DNA of 64,000 bases from the NCBI GenBank assembly GCA_013398055.1, contig VZRS01002789.1, positions 62,001-126,000 of the forward strand, read 5' to 3'. This DNA comes from Ifrita kowaldi. Lineage: Eukaryota; Chordata; Aves; Passeriformes; Cinclosomatidae. This document shows positions 51,401-63,400 of the stretch, in pieces. The translations under genes and the position numbers were made by a program. Each line of letters starts with the position of its first letter. Position 1 is the stretch's first letter. The notes beneath the pieces were generated by a model, which saw only the letters and a program-made list of their open reading frames with translations, searched no databases and was not told where the DNA came from.

Positions 51401-54400
51401 CTAGTCTAAGAGGAGTTCTGATTATGACCTTCAATGCCTGACCCTGCTCATTTCTTCCTTTTCTCTAGCAATTTTACACAGCTTCCTCACCTAGCGGGAA
51501 CAAAGGAAAATATGCATCTCGCACAGCAAGTCCAAGCTGAGTGGAAGAAATTTGGTTTGGATTCGGTTCAGTTGGTTCATTATGATGTCTTGCTCTCTTA
51601 CCCTAATGACACTAAGCCCAACTACATCTCAATAATTGATGAGCGTGGCAATGAGGTACAAAACCCACCAGTTTTTCCAACCAGGGAACAAAATCACCTT
51701 CATACACCTGGGAAGGCTGTGAGGGAAAACTGTCCTCTGTTCACTTAATGGTTTTGGGCCTGATGCAAAGTTCATGGAAATCAGGGATTCCAGTTTGCTT
51801 TTATACTTTGCATCTTTGTTTCATAATATATGTGCTAGGAATACTAGTATTTACCCTGATTCATACAGCATCCTGACATATGGATTAAAGGACAATTACG
51901 TAAGAGAATTACTCCATGTAATTCAATTGTTTGAAAATTACTCCGTTATTTAGAAAGATGAAAGAAACCATGGTCAGCACCATTCTTTGCATTGATTCGT
52001 TGTACAGTATTGATGATTCTGCTAAATTCAATTTCTGGAAGATTAGAGTTTAGGCCTTGAGATGTGCTATCACAAGGGGCATGAGTTCATTACATGCTAG
52101 CTTTAGTGCATGTAGAAACTTCAGGGATGAGCAGAATGCAAGCAGTTTTTCCACTGTGATCTAACCTGTTCTTATCTGCTGTACTGAGACCACTTCAGGG
52201 AACCCTGTGTTCATTTATGCAGGATTCTCTGTGAAGAGTGCAGATGGGGTTTGTAAGTTCACACATTGAGCATGCCTACTGAAAAGGATGCCCAGTGCTT
52301 GCTAAAGTTTTGGCCACTTCTTATGTAGAATTCTAAAACTAGAGTCCTTTAGATTGCAAAAGCTTGTGAAATGTGCTTGTGAGCAGAAAGTACTTATTTT
52401 CCATGTTGCCTTGTTTACCTTATTCCTTTTCTCCTTTCCCATTAGATTTTCAACACATCATTATCTGAGCCTCCTCCTCCAGGATATGAGGCTGTTAGAG
52501 ATGTGGTGCCACCCTACAGTGCCTTTTCAGCCCAAGGAATGCCTGAGGTAACATAATAGAATGTTGCATAGTAAAAGAAATAGAAGTAGTAACAGAAGCA
52601 GGAAAAGAAGCAGAGGCAGAAATAGAAATAATAGTAACAGAAAAGATGGAAAACCGTAGGGTACTGTGGCATAGCGCAGAATATCAGAGAGCAATACAGA
52701 ATAATGTGAAATTCCTTAGGCTTTAGTTCAAAACCTGACTTACCACCAGTAGGAAAAGTGACCTAGCTCTGATGTTCTTGGGATTATTGTGATGAAGCAA
52801 CGTTCAAATTGAGCAGTCATACATATCTTTGATTTTTTTCTCTGGTTTGAGTCAGAACTGGATTTTATTTTTTCTTTTCCTTAAAAAATATGGTAATAAA
52901 TCTTTACTAGCAGGTTCTGTAAACTTCCCCAGACATTTCTGTAGCTATGCACCATTGTTTCCCATCTTGGTGGACAAATAGACTGTTACATTTACACAGC
53001 CAAATAAACAGTCTCACTTTTCAAAATGTTGCTTGCCCAAGGCTCACATTGGCAGGTACAGCTGCACAGAGTTGAGTATGCTTGAAAAGCTGTTGCTGGC
53101 AATGAAAGTGTTGCTGTGATCTGAATTTAACGCTAATCCTTCATGTCTTGTTATAAATACGGCACCAGCTGATGAGCTTTCTTTGATAAAGCTGGTCTGT
53201 GTAACAGGAGTTTTCTGCTCTATGATCATTAGATGTTTCAATTAATCTTTCGTAAGGTTAGAATTTCTTGGTGTTTTACTCAATATCTTTCCTGTCTGTA
53301 TGTAGAATAATTTAGGTTGACAGAACCCTGTGAAGTCATCTGGTCCAGGCTGTACTTTAAAGTCCAGCCTGGAAACATGCTAATGCCTCTGTTTACACAG
53401 CTCAGTATTATCTCAGTCATGTACTTTGTGAAGTTTGTTAATAAGTGGTTCAAGTCCAGAAAACAAAAGGTATACTGTATTAATTTGCCTCAGATACTCA
53501 AAGAAAGCAGGAGAACCAGGCAGAGAACCAGCTGGAGAACAGGGTACAGAATCTGTACCCTAGGACATAAGAGCTTTGAGTGTTTCAAGAATTGCAGTGG
53601 GAATTATGGAACATAGTGTAAGATAAAATTCGTGGGTTTTGACCTTTTATCATAACATATCACCAAAGAAAGAATAACATCACTGCTTTACTTGGTTTGT
53701 GGAGCAAGTAAATGATGAGATGTGGGAAATGATGAAAACAAGCTTAAAAAACTTCAGCTTCCTTCTTTAGGAAATTGTTTTATTTTAATTAAATATAAGA
53801 ACTTTGTTTCCAGTGAAAACACTACCTAAAGACAGATTGTCTTTTCAAAATATGATGCTTATTTTCACCTTATTACGTAATAGTTTGACAGGACCTCCAG
53901 GTACGTAGCTAGGGCTGTTAGCAATAGCATTCTCCAGTGAGCTGTTGTCTGCATCTGTACTGCAAACAGCACAGGAGGGAGCATGTGTAAAGCTCCTCAG
54001 CAGGAATACTCAGTGGGGCCAAGGCTCTTCTGAGTCCTTGCAGGCCAAGAATTTTATGTTAAAAACCATTCTATTAAATAAGCTGTGAACTGCACTGCAT
54101 AAAATACAACTGAAATTTACTGTGGTCTCTGTGTCCAAAATACCTCCAGCTATCCAAGACTGACTCCAGCTTAAGGAGACTACAAAGAGAAGTAAATGCT
54201 CTCTGAGCACTTACTTTAAGTTTCTGATACAGAAGTCATATGTGAACATTCTCTGTTTTGCACAAAGCCTAGCAGCTTTGGATTGCAGGATTCACTAAAA
54301 GTCACTTGCCTACCTAGTTGCTTTACAATCAAAGAATTCATACTGGAGCCAGTCCCAGAGATCATTGTTTCCAGGTTATTATCTTACTAGATCACATCCT

Positions 54401-57400
54401 CCTTTCAACATGCTCTTTGACATAATTGTTTCAAATCCTGCCTCCTTCTCTCAGGGTGAGTTGGTGTATGTGAATTATGGCCGCACCGAGGACTTCTTTA
54501 CGTTGGAACGTGTAATGGGAATTAATTGTACAGGAAAGATTGTTATTGCCAGATATGGGAAGATCTTCAGAGGAAATAAGGTAATCCCTGTGTATAAAAA
54601 TGTTACTGCCCTTCTCAGTGTTATTCCCCCTTCAACTGTTCTGCCCTTCAGCGTTTTCAAGAGACTGAAATACTTCCCTAAGCTGTTCTGGAGATTTGAG
54701 AGTAACTGAGTTTTCATAGACCTTTGTTCAAAGATGATTCTTTAGTAGAACCTATCAAATATATATTTCATAGATATGTAATACGTTTCTAGGATAAAAG
54801 TAAATCAGTTGGAAAATGTTCCATATTTTAATATTCGCTTGCATTCTATAAATGGTTCCAATATATCTCTAATAGAGTGCCATACACTCTAATTCTGAAC
54901 TAGATTGTTCTTTCCTGTTGGTTCAGCTGTTCTTTACCATGTCTATATTGTGTTTCTTTATAATGGTTCTGTACACCAGACAGAGACTGTAATTATATGG
55001 AGGTTGTTTTAAATTCTGTATTTGGTTATTCAACTTCCCTGTCATATAAATTTATTTTTAAACTACAGTTTTCTGCAGATTTTCATGACCTAACAGGAAA
55101 GGACATAATCCTGTACATACTTCAGGTATAGACTCAAGTTATTTCTCAACAGAGATGTAAGAAGACAGTCTATTTTAAGTGTGTTTGGCTCTTGTACAAC
55201 AACTAGTTTGACCCTAATTTGAGCAGGACTGTGATTTGTATTTGTCAGATACCTAAGGGGGTATCAAGCACAGAATTCACTGGAATGCCAATTCTTATTA
55301 TATGCTGTTGATTAATCTTGTGTGAAGCTTTTAAGTAGATAACTCACTGGTTTACAAATATATAATTTTCACCAGTGAAAAGCAGTATATAACTCATATT
55401 CTGGGTCAGATAATATTTTCACTAAATTGTTTACCACTCCTAAAGATACTATCTGAATGGAAAAGACTTAAAAATTGAAGAAGATTTTACTGTCAGTGAA
55501 TCTTCTTAAAATGAAACACCAATACCTTGGAGTTACTAATATCTAGAGAAGCAGTTTTCCTGTGATTTGGAAATTATATGCCCTTGTTGACACAAAGGGA
55601 TATCTTCATTCTTACAGTAGTATTTCTAAGGACTGTTTATATACTGAAGAATTTGGTAGCCTGTATAAAATCTGGAGAACTGTACGGAAAGTTTTTCAAC
55701 TTCCTAATGGTGTGCAAAAATAGGATGGAGGATGAAGGCAAGTACAGTATTTACTTTAAAAAAAAAAAAAGAAAAGGAAAAAAAGCTATGCTATTTCTGA
55801 GTTTCAATACCCAAATTTAAAACTGTTGAGGATTAGTTGTCACTCAGTCACTATCCATCACTTTCATATCTAGTAGCAAACCAGATTGGGATGTCAGAAT
55901 GACTTATATTGTACAATAATAAAGTCACTCATGAACACTTTTAAAACAGCATGCAGGTCAGTCCTTCTGCCATAATAAGCCTAAAATACAGGCTCTCTGG
56001 AGTTAGTCTTGTTCACAAAGAAAGAAACAGCCAAAGGCATTTTCAAGCTCTCCAATCTTCCTGTATAATCTGAACGCTGAGATACATTCAGAGATCATTT
56101 AGGTAAACAAGGTAAGTACAAGGCTGCCTGGAAGATACTGTTGCTTTAATGTGATACAGTTTTTTCTGTTCGTGGTGTGTACTTTTCAATAGTCAGCTGA
56201 TTGCATTGATCTGGATGACAGAATGCAAACTCAGGTTATGTAGCAATACTGTGGAGGGTGTTTTCCATGTCACTGATGTTCTCTCCCAACTAAAAGTCGA
56301 AGCAACAGCAGACCTTTTACTTTCATATGAAACCTGATATCTGCATATACATTCTTCAGGAAATTGTGAGACAGCTATGGGCGCTTTACTTATCCTAAGC
56401 ACTGTAAAAGACCCTGAGGAAAAATCACTGTAATTTATACTTTTTTTTGCCCCTTGAGCTCTGGGGTCAAGCTGTAAAGGACTGGGTAGGGACAGGAGAT
56501 GTACTTTGCAGGTGAAGAATGCTGAATTGGCGGGTGCCAAGGGAATTATTCTGTACTCTGACCCTGCTGACTACTGCGCACCTGGAGTAGATCCTTATCC
56601 AAATGGCTGGAACCTTCCAGGTGGAGGAGTCCAGCGTGGGAATGTTTTAAACCTGAATGGAGCTGGGGACCCTCTGACACCAGGTTATCCTGCAAAAGGT
56701 GAGTGACTCTAGAGGAGGCATTCTCTGAGGGTCTGGTATCAGGAAAAGGCAGGGGGTGGGGATGTTTTCTCCCTTGTAACAACACACTTTTTTCTTGGTC
56801 TTTGTTGCTAAAAGAGGCAGCTTCAGTGCCGTGGGCCACTTCTGTAAATGGTGCATGAGAGAAAGTGAGGGAATATTAGGGGGAACCCTAGAATGCTGAT
56901 TTGTATTCACCACCTTCACCTTAGGCTTCCTCAGCTGCTTGAGCTGTGCCTAAGCTGTTTCATTTAGCAACTGAACCAGATAATTTTGACTGAAATTCAT
57001 TAAGAACTACTTATGCCAGCACTTGGGCCAGCATATCTGAGAGAGGCAGTCACCTCAAGAAAAGCAGACCCTAAGTGAGGGACAGTATTGCCTCTAGACA
57101 GCAGAACTTGAGCTGGAAGGGGATACATGTTCAAAACAGAAGCATGCCAGAACAGACCATGAAGAAAATTTCTGGTTCCTCATGCTAGAGTCAGTGGTCT
57201 CACAGATGAATCCCTGTCTCCCTCAATCTCAAAGGGTCCCTGTGAATGTTCTATCAAGGAGGAAACTCTTGTTGTCCATATATGCTTTTGTCCACATCAT
57301 GAAGAGTAAGATTCATATTTGTTTAAAAAAAATTATTCGTATTTGAGCTTTGTCAGAACAAAAACTAGATTTTGTTTTGTACACAAAAACAGCAATCCAG

Positions 57401-60400
57401 AATATTCAGCAGTCCAGTGTATAAGATTTTATCTGCATCTCTTTATCAACTGGCAATTTTTTTTTTTGTTCCCAGCTGAATGTTCCAAGCATCAGACTAT
57501 GGGCTCCCTCTTTGTTCTTGTTCTATATGTATAGCTTAGTCTGAACTTCTTTGCCATGAAGAGAAATATTTCTACGTAAAAGTATTTCAACACAAAAAAT
57601 GAACAAATAATATTAAAATTTCCAGCCATCTTTAAATGCATGACTGCAGACACTATGGGAGAACCTTCATTACTGTCTCTCTGAAAACATGTTGATAAAG
57701 CACACAGAATAATATCACTGGGAAGATGTCAGCTCAGCTTCCGGGGAAGTGAAATGATTATTCTTGACTCCAGTGTTAGGACTGTGCTATGAATTGTATA
57801 GCTTCCTTCTGAGACTTGTCAATATGAAAATATCTGTCGTTTGCTTTCAGAATACACGTACCGATTAGACAAAGCCAGCGGTGTAGGGCTCCCAAAAATT
57901 CCAGTTCATCCTATTGGCTATCACGATGCAGAGTCATTACTGCGGTAAGTGCATGGGAGGCAGGAGGAATTTTTAGCAGATTGTTTTTTTGGAAGTTATG
58001 AGAGTATTTAAAAAGAGAGTAAAAAGACTTTTGTACTGTGCTTCTCCTAGCTGTTGAAATAATATGTTTGTTTCTCATTAGGAGGTAGGTGTGGTATCTA
58101 TTGTTACATACCAGGTATGTTCAGAGTTATCTGGAAAGGATCATTTGTAATATATCTTGCTCAGTCAAGTATATTGGAATTACAAAGTGGCTCTCAGTGT
58201 GAATGAAGGCAAAAATTTTTGAGGCTGGCAGGATACCTGTCATGTAAAAAAACCGCAGATGAAGTCATTCATTTGTCCCGGGAAACACTTGCCATGAATG
58301 TTTGATGGGACAGTATCTGTTCTTTTCGCTGCTAAAGGAAGGTGTATTCTTTCTCTAATCAGATGTATTATGTTGTTTAAGTGTGAAATGATGCTAGTGA
58401 ACCAATATATGGACACTGAGGAAAGTGGGAGTGTGATAGGGGATTGAATAGACAACTACATGTAAGTAAGTGTGTTTTTGTCTTGAGAGTCATAGCTTCT
58501 TGTTATTCCTGCTATCATATTTTTATATAAAAAATTTACTAAGGGCCTGAAGACATGTTGAAGTGTTCTGTGGAATAAAGCTTGACTGAAGTATGCATTT
58601 ACAGTAAAAGACGTGCTTTCATTTACAATAAATATATTTTGCTTCCTGAGAACCAGAACATCCAGCATACTTCCTTTGTATCTGAGAAGTTCATGTCAAA
58701 AATACTGGTCCTTCAGGGGAATAAGTGGGTGATTTCGATCCGCTGAATTACTGCATTTCCAGCTGTGTTAACAGGAAAAACCTGTCACTTTTGACAGTGG
58801 AACAAGAGAGGGTGACTTGGACTAATCATGTTTCTCCACTTTAGCCCTCTTTGACATGCATCAACTGTCTATGCTACGAGATTAAACAATGTGCAGGGAC
58901 AGGCAACAGAAAACAATTGCCTGTGCTGTTAAAGTGTTGGAATGGGCCAAGTTGCTCTGCTAATTCAAATGCAAATGCAGTCCAAGGCAGTAGAATGTTC
59001 CAGGGACCATTTACAAGAGGCAGTTCATATGCAAAAGCTTTTGAGGCCAACACTGTTTTCCAGGGTAGCTGTAGGCCTTTCCAAACTAATCTCTATGCCC
59101 AGGATTATTGCTCTGTGTTAATTTAATAGTATTAGTGTAGCTAAAACTCCAGATTATTCTCCTGCCAATGCTCGTGGTATAAATTGTCTAAAAAAAGACC
59201 AGCACTGGTCTGTGTGTGCATGGGACCTAGTAAAGTGAGGTTTCTGGTTCCTCATTTGAGTTTGGTGCTGTTGTAAGATGTCTGTAACTAATAATGATTT
59301 CTTGTTTTTCCATAACAGTAATATGGGAGGACAGGCACCACCTCGTAGTAGCTGGAAAGGAAATATGAATGTATCTTACAACGTTGGTCCTGGTTTCGCA
59401 GGAAATTATTCTACAAGGTCAGTTTTGTTTCCTAAGAAGAGTGTTCTTGGGATCAGAGGAAAAACAGGTAGAGCAATAGAATTTGACCAAAGATAGAGTA
59501 GCTGAGTTTATTTACATAATTCCTTTAATTTTGGCTGTTTCCTTGGCTGAAATATGCTCAGTGCGAAGAATTAGTACACTATGCCTTGATTGTATAGGTA
59601 TGACCCACTTGCTTTTGTTTCCAGCTAGTCTTGAGCCCGTTTCATTTGACAAGCATCTAGCCTTTGAAAAACTATTTGTTGAGAATGAATTACTGGGGTT
59701 TTTTTAACTTTTGTTGTCTTTTTAAAATTCATGTGAGTCTAGCTTCTTGTCTTACCTATTGATTTATATAAAGCAATATTAAACTGCTTTATGTAAGCAG
59801 TTTTTCCAGTCAGGTTTTCCAGAAAAAAGAGCTTAAACTACAATGTCAATTTTATTGCTTCAGATTGTTTTTAAACTGAATTAGTAATTACAGTTTAGGA
59901 CTAAAGTCTATGTGTTTCAGTGTTGTCTGAGTGCAATGTACTGACTTCATATGAGCTGTTTAACTTCATATTCAATTGTCCATACTTTTTGAACTTTATA
60001 TGAACCCTTGGGGCTGAGTTGTTACGCCTTCAGCTGTGGCACAGATAAACAACTCTTGATGGTGTAGAAAAAAATCTCGTGATGCACCTCAGGTTGTCTG
60101 ATTTTCTGCTGCCTGGGAGGCTGCAGTAGTATTGACTGTGCTGGAGTGTTCTTGTTTTGGCTGGCGTAGAGTTGATTTTCTCCACAGTGGCTGGTATGAG
60201 CCTGTTTTACATTGGTCATGAACACAGGGTTGATAATATAGGGATGATTTTGTTATTGCTGAGCAGGGCTCACACAGAGCCAAGGCCTTTTCTGCTTTTT
60301 GTGCTGCCACACTGGCAAGGATGTTGGGGATGGCTGGGAGGAGACATAGCCAGGAGAAGCTACCCCAACTGCCCAAAGGGATGTTCCAGACCATCTGATA

Positions 60401-63400
60401 GCATGCTCAGCGCATAAAGTGGGGGAAAGAAGGAGGAAAGGGAGACATCTGGAGCAATGGTGTTTGTCTTCCCAAGTTACCATTACACGTGATGGAGTTC
60501 TGCTCTTTTAGAGATGGCTGAACATGTGCCTGCCCATGGGAAGCAGTTTTGCTCCTGCTTGTGTATACATGGCTTTTGCTTTATGTATGAAATTGTCTTT
60601 ATCTCAACCCATGATTTTTCTACCTTTTACCCTGCTGATTCTCTCGCTGCTAGTGCGGGTGTGAGTGAGTGGCTGTGTGGGGCTTGGTTGCTGGCTGGGG
60701 TGAAACCAGGACATGGAGTCAGTTCTGATTTTCACCAAACTGGAGAAAATTAGAACTATTTACCTTTTTAATGTTAGATGCTTTCCATTTTTCTTGCACT
60801 GTTTCAAATTTAAAAGCTAGCTCCTAGCAAAAGATCTTTGGAGTTCTGATCCCATTATCTGTATAAATCTTGTTGACATCAGAAATATTACATAGCCGTC
60901 AAGGCCTAAATGCTGTTCTCATTTACACAAGTATGAATCCAGAAAAAACTACACTGTAATATTTTCAGATTTACTTTGGTTTAATAGGAGATAAATTTGG
61001 TCAAAACGCTTTCCTTATCATTTATATTGTACACTTTTGAAACGTCAAGATGTTTGATTATCTAATCTGGTGGATTTTCTCTTTGTATTTTTTCCCCCAA
61101 TATACTAGAAAGGTGAAAATGCACATTCATAGCAACAATGAAGTAAGAAGGATTTACAATGTGATTGGTTCCATCAGAGGCACAGTGGAACCAGGTAAAA
61201 TCATTTGCCTTCAGCATAATGTGAGTGAGACCTCTGCATGTACTTCATGGTTACAAGAGGGACATGAGGAATATAGTTTTCTCTGAAATATTGCACTGCG
61301 TGATCTTTGGTGTTGAAATCTTTTTTGCACTGGCTTTTCTATGGTTCAGGGTATGTCAGCACTTTCACTGTAAATGCTGATTTTCAAGGGGGAGTCATAA
61401 CCAAGATGGAAATACTTGTCTTCAGGCAAGTAACTTTGCAATTGAGAGAATATTCTTAAGTGGATATTCTTGCTAATAAACATGGGAATGGATTTTGCAT
61501 TCCATTAGAAGGCACTATATCCGCCACTACTGACTTTTTGTCTGTTTTACAGTCTCTTGTCACCAGTGTGATTTTATACTCTAAAAAACCAGATCTACAG
61601 GCATCCCTAGAGTGATGATAACACCTTTTATCTTCTAACTGCAGCACTTTCCTTTTGTCTAAAACACAACTATTAACTATATTATGGTAGAACGGAGACC
61701 TAGTCTGAATTTTATCTCAATAATCATATCTCTGTCATGATTTGGACAACCCTTTTTGTGATTGATTATATAGATTCAGAGACAAACACTGCATTCAGCA
61801 CACCCTAATGTTGTGAATTTGTGTGCTGTACAGATATAATTAGCGTGTCAGCTTCACTGTGAAACACACTATTGTGAAGTATGGAAAGATGCTTGTATCT
61901 TTAGAGGAAACCTGTAATATGTTTAATAATAGAAGTAACAATATGGAGTTAGAGGTTTTAAGTCTTGTGGGATCCAGTTATTGGGTTTGACAAATTCTTC
62001 AGCACTGACCGAAAATACAGAAAAACATCTTCAGAAATTTAAAACGTTTTTGGCCTTTCTATCCTGTATTTTATAAACTGTTAATCTCTGTTGCCTGATA
62101 GATATGTGCAAAATTAGAAATTACTTCAAGTTAACATCTCTATGTCAAGAAAAAGTTTTCCCAAGTAAACCTCCAAAATTAATTTCTCTAGACAGATATG
62201 TCATCCTGGGAGGCCACCGTGACTCATGGGTATTTGGTGGCATTGATCCTCAGAGTGGGGCAGCTGTGGTTCACGAGATTGTGAGGAGCTTTGGGAAACT
62301 GAAAGAGAAAGGTAATGTAATGAAAGAATAAAGCACATCAGCTCTCAGCAGCACCCATTGATTTCTGTGAGATTTAAACATATACTTGAAATTAAAAATG
62401 TGTTATCTCGCTGATGTCTTGAATGAACACACTGCTGTGCATGTTGGTACATGTGAAGTACTTCTGCTCAAGAGATAGTACACCTAGAGGGAAACAAAAT
62501 ACAAAATGGAGGATGCTGAAATAAACATGACATTTAGGTACAATTGACTACTGTGTATTTGAGGCTGGTCAGACTGGATATGTCAGTGGTGTTATAAAAG
62601 TGGCACAGTGGTGGACTGATAAAGGCTTCATCAGGGCAACACTGAGAGCCTTCTCAGCACTTGACTGTGGCTTGGAGGCATACTCAAGAATAAGTGAAGG
62701 ATGTCAGTGTAATGCAGAGAATGAGCTGTGCAAACATAGTAGGAGGTAGTTGTTAAAAATACCTCATGCCTAGTTGCATTAGAATAGGAACAAATGTCAA
62801 CTGCACCAAGTTTCTGTTCCTGTCAGAGCAAATGCTGTCTCCCTGTCTGACATTCCATGGAGAGAAGCTCTGACATAAATACTATGCTAGAGAAGTGTTC
62901 TTTGCCTGCCTATTACACATAAAACCTATTGACATTTAGGGTTATTTCCATTTCCTCCCTGTAACTGAATATCAGGGGAAGCTGTCTCTGGAATGCAAGT
63001 GGGAAAAAAAATTAAAAGTTGAAAAAGAAAGGGAGTAAAAGATGAAAAGGTTCCTGCAGCTTCAAAGAAAACTTTGGGCTGAGATACAGCGGAACAGCAA
63101 TAGAGCCTGTGCCATTTGGCCTGGGTTTAATTTGAATGGAGGACTTCAAGTGAAAGATTTTTCTTTTGAAGGTGATCTGTCAAAGTTAGAGGGAATTGCT
63201 TAGGTTTCGAAATCTGGCATTTGAAAGACAGGTCAAAGAAGTTCTGTAATAGATATGAAAATATGCCACTTTTCTGTCAGAGTAGACACTGGTATACAAT
63301 GTATAAACCGAACAGACCAATGGGATTAGAAAAGCCTTCTTTCAAGAATTTGTGCACGGCGCATTATTTTTCCTTGATCAGTTTTAGATTCTGGAAAATT

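Noticed and set aside
53305..53370. Possible antisense CR1 end (GAAGTCATCTGGTCCAGGCT)
   Set aside because: Only about 20 bases resemble CR1; too short and diverged to call.
60089..60483. Overlapping minus-strand frames of 101 and 76 codons
   Set aside because: Both fall largely inside the solo LTR, which does not code for protein.
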